Assembly (NCBI RefSeq): GCF_014633365.1
Contig: NC_068341.1
Coordinates: 4,836,001 to 4,900,000 of the forward strand
DNA length: 64,000 bases
Direction of reading: 5' to 3'
DNA from: Diospyros lotus
Lineage: Eukaryota > Streptophyta > Magnoliopsida > Ericales > Ebenaceae
Shown: positions 48,975-61,322 of the stretch, piece after piece
How the letters are laid out: each line of letters begins with the position of its first letter
Numbering within the stretch: position 1 is the first letter of the stretch
Made by a program: the position numbers and the translations under genes
Notes under the pieces: model-generated
Database searches by the model: none
What the model was told of the DNA's origin: nothing
What the model saw: only the letters and a program-made list of their open reading frames with translations

Positions 48975-51001
48975 TTATTTTTCAAGAATTTCCCTAATGA
49001 AATGATACCTAACATCTATGTGTTTGGTTCTTTCATGGTGTGAGGGATTTTTAGCCAAATGAATAGCACTTTGGCTATCACACATTAGCCTAACCTTAAC
49101 ATCTATTCCTAGTAGTTCACTAATGATTCCTTTAAGCCAAAGACCTTCTTTTATTGCTTCTGTTACAGCAATATACTCTGCCTCGGTTGTGGATAAAGCC
49201 ACTACCAATTGCAGGTTTGTTTTCCAACTTATGGTAGATCCCCATAGCTGAAATACATAACCTGTAGAAGACCTTCTCTTATCGATATTTGCAGCAAAAT
49301 CTGCATCTGTAAACCCTAAGATGTAAGGTTTTGATTCTAATTTTCCTCCACCATAAACCAAAGACATACCTAAAGTCCCTTTAACATACTTACAAGTCCA
49401 TTTTACAGCATCCCAGTGAGCTTTACCCGGATTGGCTATAAACCTACTAGATACACTCATAGAATGGGCCAAATCTGGTCTTGTACAGACCATGCTGTAC
49501 ATTAAGCTCCCAACTGCATTAGAGTAAGGGATCTTACTCATTTCCTTAATGTCTTTTCCATCCTTTGGAGACTGCTCATGAGACAATTTAAAGTGTTGGG
49601 CAAAAGGTACTGATACACCCTTTGCATCACTCATGTTGTATTTCTTAACCAACTTGCTAAGATAGGATTGTTGAGACAAGATTAGCTGCCTATGCTGTTT
49701 GTTCCTTTTAATTTCTATGCCTAATATTTTTCTAGCTTCTCCTAATTCTTTCATTTCAAAGATTGATTTTAAACTTAGTTTTAAATTCATGATTTCTTTA
49801 GTTGATTGACTTGCAATCAACATATAGGAGAAGATATATGGATACATTATTGGGCATATGTTTAAAATAAACACAACTATCATATGAGCTCCTCTTAAAC
49901 CCTTGGGACAACATAAATGAGTCAAACTTCTTATACCATTGCCTAGGGGATTGTTTTAAACCGTAAAGAGATTTCTTAAGAAGACATACTAGTTCTTTCT
50001 TACCTCTTACTTCAAATCCCTTAGCTGCTCCATAAGAATATTTTCTCTAAATCTCCATGTAGAAAAGCTGTAGTAACATCCATTTGTTCTAAAATTAAGT
50101 CTTGATGAGCTGAAATTGCAAGCAAGATTCTTATTGAGGTGTGTCTCACAATAGGTGAAAATACCTCATTGAAATCTATACCAGCTACTTGAGTAAAACC
50201 TCTAGCCACTAACCTAGCTTTATACCTAGGTTTATCTTCCTTTCCAGCTCCTTCCTTAATTTTATATATCCATTTACAGCTAACAACCCGCTTTCCTAAG
50301 GGTTTTTCTACAAGGACCCAAGTTTTATTCCGTTTAAGAGAGTCCATCTCAAATTTCATGGCTTCCTGCCACTTCTGAGAATCTCTGGACTTTATTGCTG
50401 CTTCATATGAAAGGGGTTCTTCCCCTACTTCTGTAGCTGCACTTAACAAGGCATAGGAAACTAAATCAGAATAGCCATACCTTACTGGAGGTCTGGAAAC
50501 CCTCCTCTGCCTATCTCTAGCCACATTATATCTCTCTGGATCAAGGGAATTTTCTGAGCAGGAGGATTCTTCATAATCCTCTTGTTGACCAACAGAGGAT
50601 TCCTCATAATCATCCTGCTGACTTGGAGAAAATTCTCCATACCCTTCATTTTCTTCTTGAAGACTTAACTCCTGATCTTGAGAGTTATTTTGGCCTCTAC
50701 CCATTGGTTCTTTAGATAGATCTATATCTACTAATTTTTCTTTCTCAGCATCCTTTAATTCTTCCTTTCCCTCAAAGTCTTTTATGTTAGATTCTTCATT
50801 GAAAGTAACATCTCTGCTTACAAAGGTCCTAGGCATATCTGGATCTAAACTCCACAGTTTGTAGCCCTTAGCTCCTTCAGGGTATCCTATAAACAAACAC
50901 CTAATAGCTCTAGGGTCCAGCTTACCTTGTTTGGAATGAGCATAAGCTATACACCCAAATATCCTAATATGATCTATATTAGGCTTGTGACCAGTCCACA
51001 T
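48975..51001 (-). pseudogene. element C integrase C-terminus, reverse transcriptase and RNase H (broken)
   Basis: The upstream part (50021-51001) carries the end of integrase (TPYEMWTGHKPNIDHIRIFG), an acidic linker, and the first half of reverse transcriptase ([52 protein letters not shown]). A frame break occurs near 50020. The downstream part (48975-49925) has GEARKILGIEIKR, VGSLMYSMVCTRPDLAHSMS, the RNase H segment TDADFAANIDKRRSSTGYVF, STTEAEYIAVTEAIKEGLWL and CDSQSAIHLAKNPSHHERTK. Where copia enzymes have LYVDDMLIA, this copy has YIFSYMLIA: the two catalytic aspartates are gone. Confidence 0.9.
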
Positions 51002-51067
51002 TTCATAGGGAGTTTTAAACCCTATGGCTGTGAATGGTGACCTATTAATAACATAGGCTGCCGAGAC

Positions 51068-52900
51068 TAAGGCTTCTCCCTAAAACGATTTGGACAGTCT
51101 AGCATGAATAATCATGCACCTAACTCTCTCTAAGAGAGTTCTATTCATTCTCTCGGCCAAACCATTTTGTTTGGGATTCCCTGGAACTGATAGATGCCTT
51201 TGGATACCTTCTTGTTTACATAGGTGGTCAAATTCCTTGTTGCAAAATTCCAAACCATTGTCAGTCCTAATGATTTTAATTTTGCTTCCTTTCTGATTTT
51301 CTATCGTGGTTTCCCAAGTTTTAAAGGTTTCAAAAGTTTTATCGTTTGATTTTAAAACATAAACCCAAACCATTATAGAATAATCATCAATTATGGATAG
51401 GAAATACTTAGCTCCACCATGAGATAAGGTTTGGGAAGGACCCCACAGATCAGAATGGATATATTCTAAAGGGGCTTTAGTGGAGTGAATAGCCTTTTTA
51501 GGAAATTTTGCTTTTACAGATTTTCCAAATATGCATGTTTCACATTTGTCTATAACTGTAACTTTCTCAATACTTAAAATCCCTTGCTTAGCCAATTCTT
51601 TAAGTCCTTGCTCACTGATGTGAGCCATCCTATAATGCCATAGTCTAGACTGCCCGTAGGATTTTCCCTCTCCTAATGCTGCCTCTCTTCCTATAGTGGA
51701 TGCCTGCAGCATATATATGCCATTTTGAAGGATAGCCTTCATGCATATGAGAGATCCTTTTACTATCTTAAGGACTCCACCAACTCCTCTATAGGAGTAT
51801 CCGTTTTTGTCTAATTCTCCGAGGGATATCAGATTTCTTTTCAAATCTAGTACATATCTTACAACAGCCAATGTCCTAATTATTCCATCATGCATTTTGA
51901 TTTTAACATCCCCAATCCCTTTGATTTTACATTCCTGATTATTTCCTAGGACTTTACCCCCATCTATGTCCCTAAAGCTTAGGAACCAATCCCTATGAGG
52001 AGTCATGTGGAAGGAACAACCAGAGTCTAATACCCAAGCCTGTTTGTCCTCGGTTTTTGACACAACTAGAGCATCAGCACTATCATAATCAAATTCACAG
52101 ATTGAGGATGATATTTGAGTATTCCCTTTATTCTGAAATTCCCTCTTTTTCTTGGGGCAATTTCTCTTAATATGACCTTCTTCATGACATAAGAAACACC
52201 TTATTGTTTTCTTACCATTTTTAGACTTTGATCTAGACCTTCCCTTGGTCTTTTGATCCTTCTTTTCTGTCCTTGACCTAGTTGTAAGGGCATCTCTTAT
52301 AGAATTCTTGACTTCTAACTTTTGTTGAAGTTCCTTGGAGTTTAAAGCTCCAATAACATCATCTGGAGACATGTTTTCTCTACCATGTTTTAATATATCA
52401 ACAAAAATCTCATAAGATCTTGGTAAAGAGTGCAATAAGACAAGAGCCTTATCCTCATCATCATATTTTATATCTATATTTTCAAGATATAAACATAACT
52501 TTGTGAAGTCATCTATATGTTCTTGCAGTTTCTACCCCTCTCCCATCTTAAATGAGAAAAACCTAGTTTTTAAGAACAACCGGGTGGAAAGATTTTTGGT
52601 CAAATATAAGGTTTCTAACCTATTCCATAAGGATAGAGCAGTGGTCATTTTTGAGACCTCTTGAAGAACCTTATCACCAAGACTAAGAATTAAAGTATTA
52701 TATGCCTTTTCATCTATTTCTTCCCTCTGTTTACTATATTCTTGTTTCTGTTCAGGGGTACTAGATTCAGGTAACTTTTTCTCTTCTTCTAATGCTTCTT
52801 TCAGTCTTAGGTTTCCTAGAAGCGCCTTCATTTTAATTCTCCAAAGGCCGAAATCATTTTGGCTAGTGAATTTTTCTATATCATATCTTGTTGCAACCAT
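51068..52900 (-). pseudogene. element C gag, protease and integrase core (broken)
   Basis: Gag starts at 52900 (MVATRYDIEKFTSQNDFGLW) and meets a stop at 52532-52534. The frame resumes with LLHSLPRSYEIFVDILKHGR and a zinc knuckle CFLCHEEGHIKRNC (CX2CX4HX4C). Protease follows with VLDSGCSFHMTPH. Integrase shows an HHCC-type region (LWHYRMAHISEQGL, then CETC) and the DDE parts YIHSDLWGP, IRTDNGLEF and NPKQNGLAERMNRTLLE. A stop follows LSKSF near 51080. Apart from these few lesions, the polyprotein is nearly whole. Confidence 0.9.
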
Positions 52901-52995
52901 AATTAGAACTAGAGTCTAATAAAAACAAGAAGAAAGATATCAAGAAAAGTATCAAGAAGACTTATCTTGGATGAAGGATGGCTCTGATACCAGAT

Positions 52996-53601
52996 TGTTG
53001 ATATTTAGGATTGTTTAACTGAAGCCAACCAAAGAGAATTCCCTTGCGAATTCTTAGAAACTCGCAGAAACAAAAACCGAATTAAAGAATCAAAGCAAAA
53101 CAAATATGAAACAGAAATAATGAAAGATAAAACAAACCAAAGAGCCAAGATTTATCCTGGTTCAGATTGCCTTATGGCAAACCTACATCCAACAGTCAAC
53201 ACCCACTCCAAACAGCCTTTATTAGGATGATAATGACCAGTACACGAAGCTTCTAAATACTCATCTATCTCCTCGAGTACAAGCACACATTCTCCCAAGA
53301 AATACACAAGACTCAAACCGCCTTTCTCTTCCTCAAGAACGAAAACTCCTTACTCGAACATAGACAAAATCAGAAGCTCTCTCCTATGTGACAATCGACT
53401 GCCTACCTCGCCCTTCTATAAATAGAAAATGCGAGATTCCCAAGGTAACTAACTACTATGGGAAAATTACAATTAGGCCCCAAAAATTACAAAGTAATTA
53501 CGCTTATATTTAAAAGTCCTAATTGATCTAAAACTTCTAGCCGATAGACTTCAACATTTACTGATCTTCTACCGCATAAAAAACTCTAGGCAAACTCAAC
53601 A
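52996..53601 (-). repeat. 5' LTR of element C
   Basis: 606 bp, flanked outside by ggtag, the target duplication. Confidence 0.9.
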
Positions 53602-54048
53602 GGTAGGTTGCTGATTTTCAGTAGGTGAGGATGGGATATCCCAAAACTGATATTCCAAGGGGTTATTTTGAGTATTCTCCCCCTGAATATCAAGTTTGGG
53701 ATAATAAGACTGATTTTCAACAAATGTTACATCCATAGAAGTGAAGAATTTCTGAAGTTCGGGAGAGTAGCATTTGTAACCTTTTTGATGAGGAGAGTAG
53801 CCTAGGAAGATGCATTTGATAGACCTAGGATCAAGCTTGCTCTGAAGGTGGTTGTGGACATGGACAAATGCACATCAACCAAAGATTTTTAATGGGAGTT
53901 GGGAAAGAACACGAGTGTGAGGAAAGGCAAATAGGAGAAGTTGGCTAGGAGTTTGATGCTTGAGGATGCGTGAGGGCATTCTATTAATAAGGTAGGTGGC
54001 TATAAGAATGGCTTCACCCCAAAATTGTTTAGGAACATTGGTAGAGAA
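53602..54048 (-). pseudogene. element A integrase C-terminal part between insertions C and B
   Basis: Minus-strand reading gives FWGEAILIATYLINRMPSRI, FVHVHNHLQSKLDPRSIK, IFLGYSPHQKGYKCYSPE and a linker. This continues the integrase piece at 59178-59530, proving that B interrupts A. It contains at least one stop (after LPLKIFG). Confidence 0.85.
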
Positions 54049-54370
54049 TGAACAGATTCGGTCCCTAGAGTAGGGAACTCGAATTCAAGTCGAGTTTAGA
54101 TCAAAGAACTCGCTTATTTTCATTCAATAGATAGGAAACCTACTTATACAAGATTCTATGCTATCTAATCCTAGAATTTAGGAGCTAATATACAACAGAA
54201 AATAAGATAATAATACTTCTATCTTCTCCTATTATTTTTCCTAGATTTTAGGAACTTATCTAGCTGCTTCTTTATCTTCTTTCTTTTGAACTGCTGGTGG
54301 CTTATTTGCTGTATCAACCTCTTTATCTTGCTTCCCGTGACTTCTTCATGGGCTATGACTCTCTCCAACA
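54049..54370 (-). repeat. 3' LTR of element B
   Basis: 322 bp, same length as its partner at 58856-59177. It is adjacent to the polypurine tract. Confidence 0.92.
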
Positions 54371-54377
54371 CCCCCTC

Positions 54378-56003
54378 TCAAGCTAAGGAATAGATATTTC
54401 TCATTCCTAGCTTGTCAATGAGAGTTTCAAACCTTGGTTTAGCCATTGATTTAGTGAATATATCTGCCTCTTGGTCTGCCGTGGGAACATAGGTGAGTTT
54501 TATACCTCCATCTTCTATTTCTCTTTGGATGAAGTGTCGATCAATCCTGACATGTTTCATTCTATCGTGCTGTATGGGGTTGTTAACAATGCTTATAGTT
54601 GACTTGCTATCACTGTAGAGCCGTGTTGGTTTAGTTAGTGGCATTTGTAAATCTTCCATCAATCTTGCTACCCAAATTAATTCACAAACTCCTTGGGTAA
54701 TCGCCCTAAATTGTGCTTCAGCATTGCTTCTTGCTACAACGGACTGTTTTTTACTTCTCCATGTGACTAAGTTACCCCATAGCTTTGTGCAAAAGCCTGA
54801 TGTAGACCTACTATCAACCACCGACCCTGCCCAATCTGCATCAGAAAATCCTTTTGCCCCTCTTTCATCAGTCTTTCTAAATAACAGTCCCTTAGCTGGT
54901 GTGCCTTTTAGGTATCCCAGAATGTGATATACGGCTTTCAAATGTTGTTGAGTTGGGGCATGCATAAATTGACTTATGATGCTCACCAAATAGGCTATGT
55001 TTGGGCGTGTTAAAGACAAATAAATCAATCTCCCAACTAATCTTTGATACCTCTCTTTGCCTATTGGTGGATCATCATCCTTCTTCATATACTTCCAATT
55101 CCTCTCAAATGGAGTTTGTCTTGGTTTGCATGCAAGCATTCATGTTTCTTTTAGAAGATCAAGAGTATATTTTCGTTGAGATATTAGAATACCTTCTTTA
55201 CTTCTTGCTACTTCCATTCCCAAAAAATACTTAATATTTCCCAAGTCTTTTACCACAAACTCTTCTTTCAATCTTTGTTTTAGAGCTACAATTTCATTGG
55301 CATCATCCCCTGTAACAATTATATTATCCACGTACACGATCAATATGCACCTTTTTCCATTTGAGTGTTTAATAAATAGAGTATGATCAGCCTCACCTTG
55401 CTTGGAACCAAATTTTGTTAAGGTTGAGCTAAACCTTTTAAACTATGCTCTAAAGGATTGTTTCAAACCATAAAGAGATTTGTGTAGTTTGCATACCTTC
55501 CCAATTTTTTCTTCATTTTCAAATCCGGGTGGAATCTTCATATATACCTCTTCTTCCAGCTCTCCATTTAGAAAAGCATTCTTGATGTCAAACTGAAATA
55601 GCTCCCAATCTAAATTAACAGCAATGGATAGAAGTACTCTAATGGAATTTAACTTTGCAACCGGAGCAAATGTCTCTTCATAATCTATTCCATAGGTTTG
55701 AGAGTACCCTTGGGCTACCAACTTGGCTTTATACCGATCTGTACTCCCATCTGATTTATATTTAACAGTAAATACCCATTTGCAGCCTACTACCTTTTTA
55801 TTCTTCAGTCTGTCCACCAGTTCCCGTGTATTGTTGCTGTCCAAAGCCTTCATTTCTTCCATCACAGCATTCTTCCAGTTTGTATCACCCAAAGCTTCAT
55901 GTATATTGCTGGGAATGGAAGCTTCATCCATAGTTACAGTGAACGCCCTAAATTGTGGGGATAATTTAGAGTAATTTAGATAATTTGATATGGGATATTT
56001 CAC
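54378..56003 (-). pseudogene. element B reverse transcriptase and RNase H (broken, YVDN box)
   Basis: The upstream part (55443-56003) has [75 protein letters not shown] and KSLYGLKQ. After a stop near 55443, the next frame gives YVDNIIVTGDD (55140-55343), where the second catalytic aspartate of YVDD is replaced by Asn. After another stop, 54378-55139 encodes RNase H: YQRLVGRLIYLSLTRPNIAY, KGFSDADWAGSVVDSRSTSG, STISIVNNPIQHDRMKHVRI and ADIFTKSMAKPRF. Confidence 0.9.
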
Positions 56004-56183
56004 ACAAGATCTTACTCATTTTCTGACTGCAATAGGTAGATCCAAATCATCTTTAGCTGCTGCACTGTTTTCTTCATTTTTTGGATCGATCTCAGGTTCC
56101 AACAACTGGCTGATTTGAGGAGCAGTTTTTTTTTGCTTTCTTGAGTACACTTTTAAGTTGTTTTGCTAGACTCAATTCTTCCC

Positions 56184-57720
56184 TTAGGTCAGTCTCCCTA
56201 GTTCATTTGGACTATGATCAAATTTTGGGCTTGTAGCAGCTGATGGTTGGATATTGCTAGGTTCAATCATTGCAGGCTGTGAACAAACAGCTGCAGGATC
56301 ATTGCAAGTAGTAGTGGGAGACATAGGCAGTGTAATAGGCATTGAAATTGTGGGATCCCAATGACTTTCTTCCACTTGAGATACAGTACCGGTGTGATAA
56401 AAGACTGTTTCATTAAATATTACATCACAAGAAACAAAGAATTTTTGTGATGTGGGACAATAACATTTATATCCTTTTTGGGTAGGAGAGTAACCAATGA
56501 AAATACACTTGAATGACTTTGGTTCTAGTTTGTGACGGTTTGGGCTGGTTTGATAGACATAGACCACACATCCAAACACCTTTGGAGTAAGAGTATTGAG
56601 AATTCGAACATAAGGAAAGGTAGTTATTAGGTTGTTCAAGGGTGTTTGGTATTTCAGAACTTTGGTTGGGAGCCTATTAATCAAGTAAACGGCCGTTAGA
56701 ATTGCCTCCCCCCAATACCTATTAGGAGTAGAACTTGTGAACATCAAGGATCTAGCCACTTCAAGTAAATGACGGTTTTTTCTTTCAGCTACCCCATTTT
56801 GTTGGGGAGTGTAGGGGCATGTGCTTTGATGAAATATTCCATTTGTAGTGAGATATTGGGTAAATGGGTAAGAGAAATATTCTCGGCCATTATCAGTCCT
56901 AAGGATGTAAATAGAGGACTGAAAAACGTTTAGAACAAGCTTATGGAAATTCTGAAAGATTGCACATACCTCGGATTTTTCTTTCATTAGATATACCCAA
57001 CATACCCTTGTGTGATCATCAATGAACGTCACAAACCATTTGGTACCATTCAAGTTTGAAACCCTAGCTGGACCCCATATATCACTATGGATCAAATGAA
57101 ATGGTTTGGAAGGATTATATGCTTTTTGAGAATAGGATCTGTGAGTTTGTTTGGCAAGAATGCAATGGTCACATTTGAGCTCCAAATTAGCTTTATTGAT
57201 GAATAAATCGGGAAACAAATGTTTCAAATACTGAAAACTAGGATAACCAAGACGTTTATGCCATAACAAAATTTCTGAATTCACACTAACCAAAAAGAAA
57301 AACTACGAGTCAACTGACTAAGAAAAGCCTTGTTGTCCAATACCCAATAGAGCCCATCCTTTTCCTCAGCACTGCCAATCATCTTCCCCGTGGACCAATC
57401 CTGAAAAACACAATGTGAGGAAGAGAATGTCATGGTGCAATTCAGGTCATTAGTGAGTTTACTCACAGATAACAAGCTACACTTCAAATTTGGCACATAT
57501 AAGACAGATTCAAGTACTAAACCAGCCACACATACTTTCCCTTTTCATTTAACTGAAGATATTGTTCCATCTGCCATTAACACAGTTAGATCCCTATTTT
57601 CCAACTGAAAATTTTCAAACATAGCCATGGATCCGGTCATATGATCGGATGTTCCTGTATCCACAACCCAACTGTTGTTGTTTATCCTCCTAGTAGTTAA
57701 GGAAAAAACTGTGTTACCTT
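56184..57720 (-). pseudogene. element B protease and integrase (broken)
   Basis: The protease part near 57650-57720 reads VVDTGTSDHMTGSMAMF. It is followed by a stop near 57550 and by LVLESVLYVPNLKCSLLSVS. Integrase (56184-57293) begins LWHKRLGYPSFQYLKHLFP, and CDHCILAKQTHRS completes the HHCC finger. Then come HLIHSDIWGPARVSNLNGTK, FIDDHTRVCWVYLMK, ILRTDNGREYFS and TPQQNGVAERKNRHLLE, with the expected Asp, Asp and Glu. The interruptions are short, and most of the integrase core is open. Confidence 0.9.
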
Positions 57721-57936
57721 TTTGGGTGAAGGATGGTGCTGGAGTCGTTGCTGCTGGTTCATCTAATTCCTTTTGAATATGTGCACCATTCAGTAATTTC
57801 TACAAGAAATCTACTTGATCTGCTGTTAGATTCAATCCCATGCCTCTTTCGTTGTTAGGAGCACTTGCAGTTGCAGGCATACTTGTAGCTATATAGGCTG
57901 GTCTTTCCCTCTCCTTCTCTTCTTGTTTCTTGGTTG

Positions 57937-58812
57937 TCAATTTGGTGGCTTTCCATGAAGTTTCCAACAGTTGTTTTTTGTGTGGTAGGGCTTATTACAG
58001 TGTTCACACCACTGTTTAGCCTTCAGATTTTCTTCTTTTCTTGTTGCAGTAAGGGCAGATCCAGTGTTGGGTTCTGCTGAAACAAGCATGACTCTCCTTC
58101 TGCTCTCCTCACGTCTAACTTCCGCGAATGCTTCTCTAAGTGTTGGTAGAGGTTTGATGCCTAAGAAGCGTCCTCGAACCTCATCCAAGTCTGAATTGAG
58201 GCCTTGAAGAAAGTCGAAAACTCGCTCCTTCTCCAGCATCTTGTTATATTTCTGGCTGTCACTTGAGCATTCCCACTTCGGGTCATAGTACAAATCCATC
58301 TCTTGCCACAGCTCTACTAGATTGTTGTAGTATTCAGTAACAAAGAGTCCACTTTGTTTTGTAGTCCGAATGGCTGCTCTAATCTCGAAACATTGAGTAG
58401 TATTCTCAAGGTTGGAATATAGCTCATGGACTGCACTCCACACTTCTCTTGCAGTCTTATAAAACAGATAGGTTCGGCCTATCTTTGCTTCCATCGAGTT
58501 GATTAGCCATGCCATGAGAATAGAGTTTTCTACTTCCCATCGTTGGTAATCCTCGGACTCTTCTTGAGGTGTTGGGACTGTCTCAGAGAGGTAGCCGAAT
58601 TTTCCTTTACCCTTAATCACCAAAGCCACAGACTGAGACCATTCCCAGAAGTTTCTACCGTTTAACTTGTGCTGTGTGATTTGTAGAGTTTGGCTATCCA
58701 TGGAGAAGGTGCTGGTTGGAATAACGGTAGGCTGCATGCTAGACTGCCGAGACGCTGATCCGAGGGAAGATTCCTCAGTCGCTGGAATGGCTATTGGATT
58801 AGGGTTAGCCAT
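57937..58812 (-). pseudogene. element B gag with zinc knuckle
   Basis: A 291-residue open frame starts MANPNPIAIPATEESSLGSA. It contains the retrotransposon gag region (ITQHKLNGRNFWEWSQSV, VWSAVHELYSNLENTTQCFE, VFDFLQGLNSDLDEVRGRFL) and ends after a zinc knuckle, CEHCNKPYHTKNNC. It is intact as a frame, though the rest of the polyprotein downstream is broken. Confidence 0.9.
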
Positions 58813-58855
58813 CTTGATCGAGATACTCAGCTATGAAAACCGAGCTCTGATACCA

Positions 58856-59177
58856 TGAACAAATTCGGTCCCTAGAGTAGGGAACTCGAATTCAAGTCGA
58901 GTTTAGATCAAAGAACTCGCTTACCTTCATTCAATAGATAGGAAACCTACTTATACAAGATTCTATGCTATCTAATCCTAGAATTTATGAGCTAATATAC
59001 AACAGAAAATAAGATAATAATACTTCTATCTTCTCCTATTATTTTTCCTAGATTTTAGGAACTTATCTAGCTATTTCTTTATCTTCTTTCTTTTGAACTG
59101 CTGGTGGCTTATCTGCTGTATCAGCCTCTTTATCTTGCTTCCCGTGACTTCTTCATGGGCTATGACTCTCTCCAACA
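58856..59177 (-). repeat. 5' LTR of element B
   Basis: 322 bp, directly followed on the minus strand by the tRNA-Met-type primer-binding site. Confidence 0.92.
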
Positions 59178-61207
59178 GAGAACAATAGGGATCTTGCCAC
59201 TTCTAAAAGGTGCCGGTTCTTCCGTTCAGCGACCCCATTTTGTTGTGGGGTATCAACACATGAGCTTTGATGTATAATGCCTTGTTGGGAGAGATAATGA
59301 CCAAGAATAGAGTTAAAATATTCTTTGCTATTATCAGTCCTTAGAATATGAATTTTGGCACTAAATTGTCTTTGCACTATTGAATGAAATATTTGAAAGA
59401 TAGTACTAGTTTCAGATTTATCTTTCATGAGAAATACCCAAGTAAGACGGGTATGATCGTCAACAAAGGAGATGAACCATCGAGCCCCAGTAATGTTTTT
59501 AACCCTAGAAGGCCCCCCACACATCACCATGAATCAAGGAAAAAGGGTAAGATGGAGTATAGGATTGTTTAGGATAAGTATTTCGTATATGTTTAGAGAA
59601 TTGACAAACTTTACATTGCAACATATGTGGATCTTGATTCTCAAATAATGAGGGAAATAACTTTCGAAGATAAGATAAACAAAATTTGGATGTCCAAGTC
59701 TATAGTGCCATAACATAATTGCATTATTATTGCTAGAATGAAAATTAGAGAGATAACTAGAGGGTCTAGAAGAGGAACACTTGCTAATCGGAGCAAGTTT
59801 ATTGCTAGAAGTAGTCTCTTAAAGGATGTATAGTCCTGAACATGTCTTAGCACTACCTATCATCCTTCCCGAAATTCGATCCTGAAATACACACTGATTT
59901 TGTGAGAATTTAACCACACAATTATGATCAGTTGACAGTTTACTATCTGATAATAGGTTGCAATCTAAATTTGGCATCAAAAGTACTGAATGTAAGGTTA
60001 AATTCGTAGAAACAGCCACTGAACCTACTCTAGCAACCTGTGATAGTGATCCATCAGCAATTTTCACCACCCGATCTTGTTGGCATGGTTCAAATCCAGT
60101 TAGGAGATTGTTATTTCCAGTCATATGATCCGAAACTCCTGAATCAACAACCCAAACAATAGAAAAAAGTACCCTTAGCAGTCAAGGCATGGAGGGAGTT
60201 ACCTTTATGAGTTATAGAACCGGATGCCAAAGTAGGAGACTTAGTAATCTGAGAATTGCCAAACATATTTTGAAGCCACTCCATTTGTTCTTTGTTGAAA
60301 ACACTGGTTGATGAAGCTACTGCGGTTTCTTCGGTGGAAGCTAAGGATCCGTTACTCCTTTCATGTGCTGGCTTCCAATTAGGTGGCTTCCCATGAATTT
60401 CTTAGCACGTTTCTTTGGTGTGTCCTGTCTTGTGACAATGATCACACCAAGGACGCCTCATTTTTTGTTTAGATGAAGTTTGATGGCTCCCCCCGATGAT
60501 TAAGGCTAAGTGCTCCAAGGCTGGGTTGGTTTCCTCCCTCATATTTCTACAAACGCCTCTCTAAGACTAGGCAAGCGCTTTGTACCAAGAATTCTTCCTC
60601 TCACTCCATCTAGGTTTTTATTCAAACCTATAAGAAACTTGTATAGTCTCTTCTCTTCCACAATCTACTTGTATCTTGTTGAATCATCTGTACACTTCCA
60701 TTGGATAGTATCACACTTATCCAATTGAAGCCAAAACTTGTTTAAGGAGTTAAAGTGTTGTGTAACATGAGAATCTCCTTGTTTTAGATCATCAAACATG
60801 CTCTCTATCTCAAATAATTCAGAAGTATTCTCAATATGAGCATATACTTCCTCAACAGCCTCCCAAACTTCTTGTGCAGAATTATAAAGGAGGAAATTCT
60901 CACCTATTTCGGTTGTCATAGAGTTGATGAGCCAAAACATCACCATGTTATTTTCGGACTTCCAAGCCTTAAACCCTGGTTCTGTTTCTCCTAGTTTTGT
61001 TGTGCTTCTAGTCAAGTAGTCATCCTTACCCTTGTTGCATATGAACATCAACACTGATTGTAATCATTTGAGATAGTTATGACCATTAAGTTTGTGTCCT
61101 GTAATGGCGAACATGTTGTTGTGGTCCATGGTTACAGAATTGTTGTTCGGTAGGGGTATAATCTCGGAGGATTGGCTGGAGGTTTGGCTGTTGTTTCTGC
61201 TGGCCAT
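59178..61207 (-). pseudogene. element A gag, protease and first part of integrase (broken)
   Basis: Gag starts near 61207 (MASRNNSQTSSQSSEIIPLP). It meets a TGA after GHNYLK and continues with WEAVEEVYAHIENTSELFEI and a degenerate zinc knuckle near 60430 (CDHCHKTGHTKETC). The protease-to-integrase stretch at 59819-60124 reads MTGNNNLLTGFEPCQQDRVV, LLMPNLDCNLLSDS and KTCSGLYIL. Integrase pieces LWHYRLGHPNF and FVDDHTRLTWVFLM, ILRTDNSKEYF and TPQQNGVAERKNRHLLEVAR follow, up to the B insertion. Stops and small frame changes are frequent. Confidence 0.88.
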
Positions 61208-61322
61208 TGTGAGTACTAGCGAGTTTGCAGTTCTGGGTAGAGGGTGGTTGGGTCATGGCTGATGGGCTATTACTTCTTTAGGGTTTGGTAATTAGAAGGA
61301 AAATAATCCTGCTCTGATACCA

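Larger units (their letters stand above)
48173..53601 (-). mobile_element. Ty1/copia element C, Tnt1-like, inserted in A
   Basis: LTRs of about 605 bp lie at 48173-48776 (3') and 52996-53601 (5'), with TG..CA ends. A perfect 5-bp duplication, ggtag, flanks it (48168-48172 and 53602-53606). The primer-binding site TGGTATCAGAGCC lies inside the 5' LTR, three bases (atc) from it, and the polypurine tract GGTGGAGAATTG lies at the 3' side. The polyprotein order is gag, zinc knuckle, protease, integrase, reverse transcriptase, RNase H. It is broken by a few stops and a deletion that removes the YVDD box. By eye the LTRs differ at about 4 percent of positions. Confidence 0.94.
54049..59177 (-). mobile_element. 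Ty1/copia element B inserted in A integrase
   Basis: LTRs of 322 bp lie at 54049-54370 (3') and 58856-59177 (5'). They start tgaacagattcgg / tgaacaaattcgg and end ctctccaaca. A perfect duplication, gagaa, flanks it (54044-54048 and 59178-59182). The primer-binding site TGGTATCAGAGCTCGG and the polypurine tract TTGAGAGGGGG are in place. The LTR copies differ at only about 8 of 322 positions by eye, fewer than for A or C, so B is probably the youngest. The coding region is broken by frame changes and by a changed catalytic box. Confidence 0.94.
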
